Assembly: GCA_030837305.1 (NCBI GenBank)
Contig: JAUPKT010000536.1
Coordinates: 1-5,938, forward strand
Direction of reading: 5' to 3'
Source: Thermodesulfobacteriota bacterium
Lineage (GTDB): Bacteria > Desulfobacterota > Desulfomonilia > Desulfomonilales > Desulfomonilaceae
DNA: 5,938 nucleotides
This document shows, in pieces, positions 1-5,575 of the stretch. The position numbers and the translations under genes were made by a program. The notes under the pieces were generated by a model. That model saw only the letters and a program-made list of their open reading frames with translations, made no database searches and was not told the origin of the DNA. The number at the start of each line of letters is the position of its first letter. Position 1 is the stretch's first letter.

Positions 1-151
1 ACCGAAAGTTAGGGAGCGGAACAGTACCTAAGCCTCCTGCTTCCGAGACTGCTACGGCCAGTTCCTCATAAGAAATGAGGAACATCGGAGCCCCGATGAT
101 GGGGTACCGCAAGCCGATCATTTTCGTAAAAGGTGTCTGGATGCCGTCCAT
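1..151 (-). CDS. Nitronate monooxygenase / 2-nitropropane dioxygenase-like flavoprotein, N-terminal fragment
   Basis: Reading the minus strand from the ATG at 151-149 gives 50 uninterrupted codons that run off the left edge. The peptide starts MDGIQTPFTKMIGLRYPIIG, followed by APMF (residues 21-24) and, after an amphipathic ELAVAVSEAGG helix, LGTVPLPNFR (41-50). The pattern YPII-x-APM, then LA-AVS-AGGLG, is the first beta strand and first helix of the FMN-binding TIM barrel in the nitronate monooxygenase / NPD family (also seen in FabK-type enoyl-ACP reductases). Family members oxidise alkyl nitronates or act as related FMN enzymes; many homologues have unknown substrates, so the specific reaction is not claimed. 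A weak Shine-Dalgarno AGG (160-158) sits 6 bases before the ATG. A second in-frame Met at codon 11 is possible, but it would leave the conserved YPII motif almost at the N-terminus. The gene follows livK in the same orientation but is separated by 262 bases with hairpins, so it is probably an independent unit. The rest of the protein, about 300 residues, lies outside the window. Confidence 0.82.
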   Translation of the reverse strand, partial: MDGIQTPFTKMIGLRYPIIGAPMFLISYEELAVAVSEAGGLGTVPLPNFR

Positions 152-241
152 AATTGACCTACAAGAAAAGAACTGTGAAAGCCATTTCCACAAATCTTAC
201 CAAGACTCTTTACGCTAATTGTTCTCTCATGTAACTCTGCT

Positions 242-291
242 GAGCCCTCGTTCCGTCATCCCCGACTTAATCGGGAATGACATAGGGACTC
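242..291. repeat. REP-like palindromic intergenic repeat
   Basis: The core at 255-281 is an imperfect palindrome: arm GTCATCCCCGA (255-265), a short CTTAA centre, and arm TCGGGAATGAC (271-281), with one C/A mismatch in the stem. It is enclosed by a second complementary pair, GAGCCCT (242-248) and AGGGACTC (284-291), with one bulged base, so the element could fold into a two-tier hairpin of about 50 bases. Palindromes of the GTCAT-CCCG...CGGG-ATGAC kind are scattered through intergenic regions of many proteobacterial genomes. When translated they give false peptides like VIPDLIG, which one frame here does. It lies between the 3' end of livK and the start of the flavoprotein gene. It could act on mRNA stability or be a passive remnant of a REP/MITE family. 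Only one copy is visible here, so the repeat status rests on resemblance. Confidence 0.6.
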
Positions 292-365
292 AATGCATCC
301 CGAATCCGCGAGTACTCTCGAAAGTCGAAATAATCCGTGCCAATTACAAGAAGACTGGCTGTCGA

Positions 366-393
366 GGGATTGCCGGGTTTACCCGGCAATCCC
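366..393 (-). terminator. Strong hairpin after livK, probable operon 3' end or terminator-like element
   Basis: The two arms, GGGATTGCCGGGT (366-378) and ACCCGGCAATCCC (381-393), are perfect inverted complements of 13 bp around a 2-base centre. A further AAGAC (351-355) / GTCTT (399-403) pair could extend the stem across an asymmetric internal loop. The hairpin begins 20 bases past the livK stop codon on the transcribed strand. That is where a transcript end or an exonuclease-blocking structure is expected. No clear run of T follows on the minus strand, only a mixed TCTTCTTGT some 10 bases further on, so it is not a textbook Rho-independent terminator. It may instead protect the 3' end or belong to a dispersed palindromic repeat family, like the neighbouring repeat. 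Confidence 0.55.
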
Positions 394-413
394 AACCTGT
401 CTTAGTACGCCCG

Positions 414-1625
414 TCATTGTTGTGGGGTTTTCGGTTCCTTTATCGGATCAACCACAACAAACTTCTTGCCTTTAGCATCAGCTGAGAGAATAAGGCTTGA
501 AAAACTGCTCACGTGTCGTTTGGGCCCGAATGTTATGTTTGGGCACATGCCCCCCATGTCGAAATCATTAATGCTTTCAATCCCTTTGACATAAGAATCA
601 GGATTCAGGTCTTTGCCGGCCTTTCTCAGTCCTTCAACGGTTGCTGCGATATATCCCCATGCGGCCAAATACAGATAGTCCTGATAAGCGGGGTTACCGA
701 GGGCTTTTTCATAGTTGCCATATTTCTTGTTGATTTCCTTGGCCTTTTGAATGCCGGGCACATTGGTGGTCACCGGGACGTATGGAGTGACAAGCATATA
801 TCCTTCGGCATTTTCGCCTGCCAGATCAAACAATTGCGGAACACCCGTAGTATTGTTGGAAATAAGACCTACGTTCCATCCCATCTTGACTTTTTCTTTG
901 ATGATTGCTGCAGATTGGGGAAGATAAGTCCAGAGTATTATATAGTCCACCTTCGCCTCTTTCATGGCGTTCATATGGGGGGAGAAATCCACAGTCCCCA
1001 TTTTGTAAGGGGCTTGCTGGACAATCTCTGATTTCATAAACTTGGCTGCGGCTTTGGCTCCATCCAGTCCTTCCTTACCAAATCCATCATCTTGATAGAT
1101 CATCCCGATTCGTGCCTTCGGATTCTTCTCGAGAACATACTCCACGGCTCTGCAGGCCATGCTGTATTGAACGGTATGGGGTACAAAAACCCATTTGTTG
1201 CCGGGATCGTAGAATTCCTTATTTGCACCGTGAGGCATCAACACCACTTGATTTTCTTCACACAACGGAAGTATGGCGCTGGAGCCTGCTGTCCCGAGAT
1301 TGAAGGCGATGGCGAAAACGCCGTCTTTCAATATGACCTTCTTGGCCGCATTGAGAGTGGTATTGGGCAAAATACCGTTGTCTTCGATGATCAAATTGAT
1401 TTTTCGGCCATGGATTCCTCCGGTGTCGTTGACCCATGCACAGTAGTCTTTGAAGGCATCTGAAATGGGCGGTCCCGCGTATTTCCCCGGTCCTGAGAAG
1501 TCAACCAGACAGGCTATCTTCACCTCTGTGTCTGTGACTCCGCGGATGTCTTTGGCAAATACCGCCCCAAAGCTGATCACAGTCAGCGCCATAACTGCCA
1601 TTAATACCGTGACGAATTTTCTCAT
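414..1625 (-). CDS. livK: LivK-type periplasmic substrate-binding protein of a HAAT-family ABC transporter
   Basis: This 403-residue protein would bind a small solute in the periplasm and deliver it to the LivH/LivM permease. The ATG at 1625 is preferred because AGGAGG lies 6 bases upstream and because it starts directly with a signal peptide: MRKF, then a hydrophobic stretch to about residue 20, and a likely cleavage after VFA (24/25). There is no lipobox cysteine, so it should be soluble rather than a lipoprotein. An upstream in-frame ATG at 1661 would add 12 residues ahead of the signal peptide and has no comparable ribosome site. The mature part is a Peripla_BP_6 type I fold: GVTDTEVKIA (29-38), SGPGKYAG (44-51), VNDTGGIHGRKI (65-76), and YQDDGFGKEGLDGAKAA (177-193), which marks the start of the second lobe. 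Length is normal for the family (about 370-410). Branched-chain amino acids are the classic ligand, but this family also binds amides, aromatic acids and other carboxylates, so the ligand is open. It is the last gene of the block and has its own leader of 113 bases. Confidence 0.93.
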   Translation of the reverse strand: MRKFVTVLMAVMALTVISFGAVFAKDIRGVTDTEVKIACLVDFSGPGKYAGPPISDAFKDYCAWVNDTGGIHGRKINLIIEDNGILPNTTLNAAKKVILKDGVFAIAFNLGTAGSSAILPLCEENQVVLMPHGANKEFYDPGNKWVFVPHTVQYSMACRAVEYVLEKNPKARIGMIYQDDGFGKEGLDGAKAAAKFMKSEIVQQAPYKMGTVDFSPHMNAMKEAKVDYIILWTYLPQSAAIIKEKVKMGWNVGLISNNTTGVPQLFDLAGENAEGYMLVTPYVPVTTNVPGIQKAKEINKKYGNYEKALGNPAYQDYLYLAAWGYIAATVEGLRKAGKDLNPDSYVKGIESINDFDMGGMCPNITFGPKRHVSSFSSLILSADAKGKKFVVVDPIKEPKTPQQ

Positions 1626-1631
1626 GCCTTT

Positions 1632-1637
1632 CCTCCT
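1632..1637 (-). promoter_or_regulatory. Shine-Dalgarno site of livK
   Basis: On the minus strand this reads AGGAGG, with a 6-base spacer (AAAGGC) before the ATG at 1625. It is the strongest ribosome-binding sequence in the window and fixes the livK start at 1625 rather than at 1661. The contrast with the weak sites before livH and livM fits the usual need for excess binding protein over permease. Confidence 0.85.
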
Positions 1638-1648
1638 GATCACGTTTG

Positions 1649-1671
1649 GTTGTAGTGTCATGCGTCACAAC
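1649..1671. promoter_or_regulatory. Imperfect dyad in the livK leader, possible operator or leader hairpin
   Basis: On the minus strand GTTGT (1671-1667) pairs with ACAAC (1653-1649). A G-T wobble follows, then two mismatches, then a GC/GC inner pair around an ATG centre. The dyad ends 23 bases before the livK ATG and just upstream of its ribosome site. The position suits an operator or an RNA element affecting translation, but the symmetry is partial and I recognise no known regulator consensus in it. Confidence 0.25.
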
Positions 1672-1713
1672 AAGGGCCATCCACCGCTGTGACTATTTTA
1701 TGACCGTGGGCTC

Positions 1714-1739
1714 GAGCAGTCTCTTCGAGAGACACGCTC
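1714..1739 (-). promoter_or_regulatory. Intercistronic stem-loop at the livM-livK junction
   Basis: The inner stem GTCTCT (1719-1724) / AGAGAC (1728-1733) is perfect, with a 3-base loop. An outer stem GAGC (1714-1717) / GCTC (1736-1739) continues it across a one-by-two internal loop. The structure starts on the last base of the livM stop codon. No T-tract follows on the minus strand, so full termination is unlikely. In livK-like operons such a structure could block exonucleases, act as a partial attenuator or mark an RNA processing site, giving livK mRNA a different abundance from the upstream permease message. That role is inference from position and shape. Confidence 0.5.
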
Positions 1740-2776
1740 TAATACCTGAACGGCCATGTGATCCAATAGGTCTTTGCTCTCCTGTATATACCTGCAAGCC
1801 CCTGGGGCTCGAAAAGCAGCGCCAATACGACAATCAAACCAAAGATACCCAGCTTGAAATCCACGATTAAAGCAGTGAGGGACGGGTAATTTTCCTTCAA
1901 CATGTCAGTGACATATACGATTCCATGAGGAATGCCGGTGATAAAGATTGCACCGAGAACTGACCCGAGGATTGATCCCATTCCCCCCAAGACAATCATG
2001 GCGATGTAGGCAATGGATACCGAGAAATCGAAGCTTCCGGGGACAATCCACCGCTGATAATGCGCTATGAGACATCCCGCTACCCCTGCGTAAAAAGAAC
2101 TCAAACCAAAAGCCATTATTTTGTATTTGGTCAGTGGTATTCCCATGGCCTCTGCAGCGATATCTCTATCCCGGATTGCAATAAAACTTCGCCCGATCTT
2201 ACTTCGCACAATATTCTTGGCCGTTAGAATGGCTAGCGTTGCGAGTGTTATGATGAAATAGAAATATTCAGCTTCGGTTTTGATCACATAACTCCCCAAC
2301 TGGATGCGTTTGACCGCCATTCCGAGATCACCCTTGGTAACTTCCCAATGAAACAAGATGTATTCGACGATGAAACCGAAGGCGAGGGTTCCCAGAGCGA
2401 GGTACAGACCCTTGAGCCTGAGTGCGGGAACGCCGACCACCATGCCGAGCGCAGCCGCCATGAGGCCTGATAACGGCAAGGAGAGGACGAACGGCAAATT
2501 GAGACTTCCAGTCAACAGAGCCGTGGAATAAGCTCCTATGGCCATGAAAGCCCCGTGTCCCAGGGATATCTGGCCGGTGAATCCGATCAGCAGGTTCAGG
2601 CCCAGCGCCCCTATCACGGCAATGGCCATCTCGTTCAGGATACTCAGCTGATAATAGGAGAGCAACAGGGGGCAAGAAAACAAGAGCGCCACGAAAATGA
2701 AAAGCCACACTTTGACCCACCGGTTTTGGAACAAGACCATGTCGTCGATATATCTGGTGTGAATGTTGCTGCTCAT
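1739..2776 (-). CDS. livM: LivM-type inner-membrane permease of a HAAT ABC transporter
   Basis: This 345-residue, very hydrophobic protein should form one half of the transmembrane channel with LivH. After a short polar N-terminus the first membrane segment covers about residues 21-42. The family signature GLNLLIGFTGQISLGHGAF runs from 59 to 77 and continues into MAIGAY. LRLKGLYLALGTLAFGFI (119-136) is another conserved stretch. The cytoplasmic loop GRSFIAIRDRDIAAEAMGI (195-213) is the EAA-like segment that contacts the ATPase, and GGMGSILGSVLGAIF (264-278) precedes the last helices. The C-terminus LFEPQGLAGIYRR (321-333) matches the usual family ending, followed by about 12 extra residues. 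The chosen ATG (2776) has no good Shine-Dalgarno site, so translation may be coupled to livH, whose stop lies 10 bases upstream. A second in-frame Met at codon 13 is an alternative. The substrate is not readable from a permease. Confidence 0.93.
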   Translation of the reverse strand: MSSNIHTRYIDDMVLFQNRWVKVWLFIFVALLFSCPLLLSYYQLSILNEMAIAVIGALGLNLLIGFTGQISLGHGAFMAIGAYSTALLTGSLNLPFVLSLPLSGLMAAALGMVVGVPALRLKGLYLALGTLAFGFIVEYILFHWEVTKGDLGMAVKRIQLGSYVIKTEAEYFYFIITLATLAILTAKNIVRSKIGRSFIAIRDRDIAAEAMGIPLTKYKIMAFGLSSFYAGVAGCLIAHYQRWIVPGSFDFSVSIAYIAMIVLGGMGSILGSVLGAIFITGIPHGIVYVTDMLKENYPSLTALIVDFKLGIFGLIVVLALLFEPQGLAGIYRRAKTYWITWPFRY

Positions 2777-2786
2777 GGGTCTGTTG

Positions 2787-3683
2787 CTACACGCGCTCCA
2801 CTTTTTCTTTTCCGAAAATACCCCGCGGTCGTATCATGAGAATGATGATCATGATGGCAAATGCAGCAACTTCTTTGATGTCGCCGAAACGAAACGAACC
2901 GAATTCTAGGCCGCTCAAGTAATTGGCAGCCAATCCCTCAACAACACCGAGAATAATTCCGCCTAAAATGGCTCCTTTGATGCTGTCCATACCTCCCAGA
3001 ATGGCAGCGGCCATGGCTTGAATACCGGTGTGGCTCATTGAAATACGAACGAAGCTCTGCTCAGCCAAGAAAATCCCCGATAGGGCGGCCACGAGAGATC
3101 CAAGTGCCCATGCCATCATGTGCGTCTTGTTGACATTTATTCCCATGAGTCCTGCGGTATCCGGATCCTCCGCGGCTGCTCTCATGGCAACCCCGTAGAG
3201 AGACCGGTTAAAAAAGACCAAAAACACGACGAACAAGACTATGGAGATGAGTATGGTGTACATGGTGCCGTGGGATATGGTGAGACTGCCCAGTGACACA
3301 TTCTTCGCCGTAAACGGCGACTGTAGTGAGTAAACGTCATGGCCCCAGACAAATCCTGCAATACTGGAAATGACACTGGCGAGTCCAACGGTTACCATGA
3401 TGGTTGCGAACATTGGTTTACCCACCATTCGACGAAAGAAAACCAAGTCGATGACCGCGCCTAAGAAAGCTCCAATCACTAAAGAGAGGACAAAGCCCGC
3501 CAGGTATGGCATTTGGAACAGCATGACGAAGCTGAAGCACAGGAACGCCCCCACCATGGCGAGTTCTCCCTGGGCAAAATTCAAAATTCCCGTGGACTTG
3601 AATATCAGCACAAAACCCACTGCCAATAGAGCGTAGATCGAGCCTGTTGAAAGTCCGTTGACGAGTATTTCCAGTATTTTCAT
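2787..3683 (-). CDS. livH: LivH-type inner-membrane permease of a HAAT ABC transporter
   Basis: This 298-residue integral membrane protein is the partner of LivM. Its N-terminus holds the family signature GLSTGSIYALLAVGF (10-24) and then STGILNFAQGELAMVGAF (30-47), where NFAQGE is typical of LivH. Further hydrophobic segments lie at about 41-55, 59-85, 92-114, 138-158, 188-206, 218-252 and 271-285. The loop YGVAMRAAAEDPDTAGLMGI (163-182) is the EAA-like contact to the ATPase, and ILGGMDSIKGAILGG (228-242) is the conserved motif before the final helices. It ends IRPRGIFGKEKVERV, with the usual RP-GLFG-like tail. Length is normal (about 290-310). The ATG at 3683 has only a weak upstream site (GGAG 11 bases away, then GAAAG). 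It starts 40 bases after the ligase stop and ends 10 bases before livM, so all three genes are probably on one transcript. Confidence 0.94.
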   Translation of the reverse strand: MKILEILVNGLSTGSIYALLAVGFVLIFKSTGILNFAQGELAMVGAFLCFSFVMLFQMPYLAGFVLSLVIGAFLGAVIDLVFFRRMVGKPMFATIMVTVGLASVISSIAGFVWGHDVYSLQSPFTAKNVSLGSLTISHGTMYTILISIVLFVVFLVFFNRSLYGVAMRAAAEDPDTAGLMGINVNKTHMMAWALGSLVAALSGIFLAEQSFVRISMSHTGIQAMAAAILGGMDSIKGAILGGIILGVVEGLAANYLSGLEFGSFRFGDIKEVAAFAIMIIILMIRPRGIFGKEKVERV

Positions 3684-3723
3684 GTTTCTTTCAGCTCCAC
3701 TGATTGGGGATGCCCCCTCGTTT

Positions 3724-5529
3724 TCAGCGGTACATGCTCTCGATTTCGTTATGAAATCTTTTTGTGATGACTTTTCTCTTGACCTTTTGGGTGGCGGTTA
3801 ACTCTTCGTCATCTTGATCCAATTCTTTTTCCAGGACCATGAATTTCTTTATCTTTTCCACTTGGGCTAATTCATCGTTTACCGAGGAGATCTCAGCATG
3901 AATCAGTTTCTTCAGTTCGGGATTTGTGGCGAGGCTCTTGTATGTAGTGTATGGGATACGGCTATTCTGAGCCCAATTGCCGGCGTTGTCGTAGTCGATC
4001 TGTATGAGTGCAGTTATGTATTTCTTGCCGTCTCCTATGATGATGGCTTCTTTAATGTAAGGGCTGCACTTGAGCTTGTTTTCTATCTCTGACGGAGAGA
4101 TATTCTTTCCGCCGGACGTAATGATGATGTCTTTCTTCCTGTCTATGATGTAGAGATGCCCATCTTCATCCAGCGTACCGACGTCGCCTGTGTAGAGCCA
4201 ACCTTCGTGGAGAATCTCTGCCGTTGCACTCTCATCTCTGTAATATCCGGAAAAAATCGACTCACCTTTGAACAACATTTCTCCGTCATCCGCCAGTTTG
4301 AATTCCAAACCCTTAGACGGTTGACCGACGGAACCGTGTTTGATTTGGTGGAGAGGTCCGGCACAGCCTCCACTTGTTTCCGTCAGACCGTACATCTCCA
4401 CAGTGGTAATTCCCAAATGCCGAAAGAACGCCAAGACCTCCGGGGCTATGGGAGCCCCTCCACTCATGAGACATCTGCAGTCCAGCAGTCCAAGTTTCTC
4501 TCTCAACGGTCGAAGACTCACCAGATAGGCGAATCCGTAGAGGGGTAGGAGCCAAAACGGCATGGGCTCTCTCTTCATTTTGTAGACGTGAGCTTTCTTC
4601 CCGATGATTTCTCCAATTCGAAAAGCCAACTTCTTGGAGGCTGAGCTGTCCTGCAACTTGATATGCACTGAAGAGTGGAGTTTTTCGAGTATCCGTGGGA
4701 CTGCTGCAAAGAAGGATGGAGAGATTTCCCTTATATTTTCTTGAACGGTGTCAATGGATTCGGCGAAATTCACCACGTAACCGAACACAAGGGGCATGGC
4801 CATGGACAGGTTTCGTTCAAAGATGTGGCAGAGGGGCAGGTATGAGAGCAACGAGTCTTGATCGGTGAAATGCAGTATGGGCTGCAAAGTATGGACAACT
4901 TGATGGATGATGTTCCGATGGGAGATCATGGCTCCCTTCGGTGGTCCAGTGGTCCCCGAGGTGTACACGATAAATGCCACATCATCGGGTTGTGTCTCGT
5001 TTACAAGATCCTGAAATTTTGCCGGTTCTCTTTGAGCAACTTCTTTTCCTAATTTCTCTACCTCTTGGTAGCTCACAATGAGTGAGTCTTCGTAGCGGGA
5101 GACGCCCTTCATGTCTATGACCAACATGGCGGTGAGGTTCGGCAGGTGCTCTCTTGCCGCGAGAACTTTGTCGGCCTGTTCCTGGTCTTTCACCACGACG
5201 AATCGCGATTGGGAATGATCCAGAATGTATCGAACCTGTTCGACGGAATTCGTGGGATAAATGCCCACGGACACGCCGCCGAGACTTTGAATGGCCAAGT
5301 CTGCAAAAACCCATTCAGGACAGTTCTCTCCGAGTATGGAGGCGTGATCTCCCTTTTTCATACCCAAGGCAACCAGGCCGCAGCAGAGTTCTTGTGTTCG
5401 GGCAGCGTAATCTTGCCAGGAAATCTCCTTCCAGATCCCTTTGTGCTTTGTCCGCATGGCCACTCGATTACCGTACGTGGCGGCATTTTTCAGAAGCAGT
5501 TTGGGCAATGTGGTCTGAACCGTTTGCAT
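3724..5529 (-). CDS. AMP-forming long-chain fatty-acid-CoA ligase-type enzyme (ANL superfamily) inside the transporter operon
   Basis: The enzyme should activate a carboxylic acid with ATP and CoA, through an acyl-adenylate, in the cytoplasm. From the ATG at 5529 it has 601 residues, normal for the FAA1/COG1022 type. Visible motifs: the phosphate-binding loop YTSGTTGPPKGAMISHRN (189-206), LPLCHIFERN (231-240) typical of long-chain acyl-CoA synthetases, the adenine-site motif MYGLTETSG (379-387), YTGD (446-449), the hinge region DRKKDIIITSGGKNISP (463-479), and a C-terminal LTATQKVKRKVI (577-588) that carries the expected catalytic lysine. No key motif is missing. The start at 5529 is chosen because AGGA lies 5 bases upstream; an ATG at 5544 would add MDRNF but has no ribosome site. 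An in-frame ATG at 5628 would overlap the livG coding end and seems unlikely. The gene lies 46 bases after livG and 40 before livH, so it is embedded in the transporter operon. The substrate could be a fatty, branched-chain or aromatic acid; the sequence does not decide. Confidence 0.92.
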   Translation of the reverse strand: MQTVQTTLPKLLLKNAATYGNRVAMRTKHKGIWKEISWQDYAARTQELCCGLVALGMKKGDHASILGENCPEWVFADLAIQSLGGVSVGIYPTNSVEQVRYILDHSQSRFVVVKDQEQADKVLAAREHLPNLTAMLVIDMKGVSRYEDSLIVSYQEVEKLGKEVAQREPAKFQDLVNETQPDDVAFIVYTSGTTGPPKGAMISHRNIIHQVVHTLQPILHFTDQDSLLSYLPLCHIFERNLSMAMPLVFGYVVNFAESIDTVQENIREISPSFFAAVPRILEKLHSSVHIKLQDSSASKKLAFRIGEIIGKKAHVYKMKREPMPFWLLPLYGFAYLVSLRPLREKLGLLDCRCLMSGGAPIAPEVLAFFRHLGITTVEMYGLTETSGGCAGPLHQIKHGSVGQPSKGLEFKLADDGEMLFKGESIFSGYYRDESATAEILHEGWLYTGDVGTLDEDGHLYIIDRKKDIIITSGGKNISPSEIENKLKCSPYIKEAIIIGDGKKYITALIQIDYDNAGNWAQNSRIPYTTYKSLATNPELKKLIHAEISSVNDELAQVEKIKKFMVLEKELDQDDEELTATQKVKRKVITKRFHNEIESMYR

Positions 5530-5534
5530 GAAAT

Positions 5535-5538
5535 TCCT
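5535..5538 (-). promoter_or_regulatory. Shine-Dalgarno site deciding the ligase start
   Basis: On the minus strand this reads AGGA, with a 5-base spacer (ATTTC) before the ATG at 5529. The site lies downstream of the alternative ATG at 5544, which has no purine-rich sequence at proper distance, so 5529 is the better initiation codon. Confidence 0.6.
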
Positions 5539-5575
5539 GTCCATCAGTGACTGCGAAGCGAATTTTCCTCTGGGG

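Noticed and set aside
152..240. A sigma-70 promoter for the flavoprotein gene
   Set aside because: TAAGAT on the minus strand resembles a -10, but no acceptable -35 lies at the right spacing. A promoter probably exists in this gap but cannot be placed.
219..485. Plus-strand 88-codon open frame in the intergenic region running into the livK 3' end
   Set aside because: It contains the VIPDLIGND peptide typical of translated palindromic repeats, runs through both hairpins, overlaps livK antisense, and resembles no protein family I know.
513..1463. Plus-strand open frames of 123 and 172 codons across livK
   Set aside because: They lie antisense to a well-supported periplasmic binding protein and show no recognisable domain or ribosome site.
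1690..1738. A sigma-70 promoter for livK in the livM-livK gap
   Set aside because: On the minus strand a TAAAAT can serve as a -10, but the hexamer 17 bases upstream (GAGACT) matches the -35 consensus at only three positions, so I do not call it.
3706..3716. Small GGGG/CCCC hairpin between the ligase and livH
   Set aside because: A 4-bp stem with a 3-base loop and no T-tract is too weak to call as a regulatory element.
4143..5550. Several open frames of 64-134 codons opposite or out of frame with the acyl-CoA ligase
   Set aside because: They are shadows of a gene with full ANL motifs; their peptides are low in family-like patterns and rich in Arg, Ser and Cys, as expected of wrong frames.
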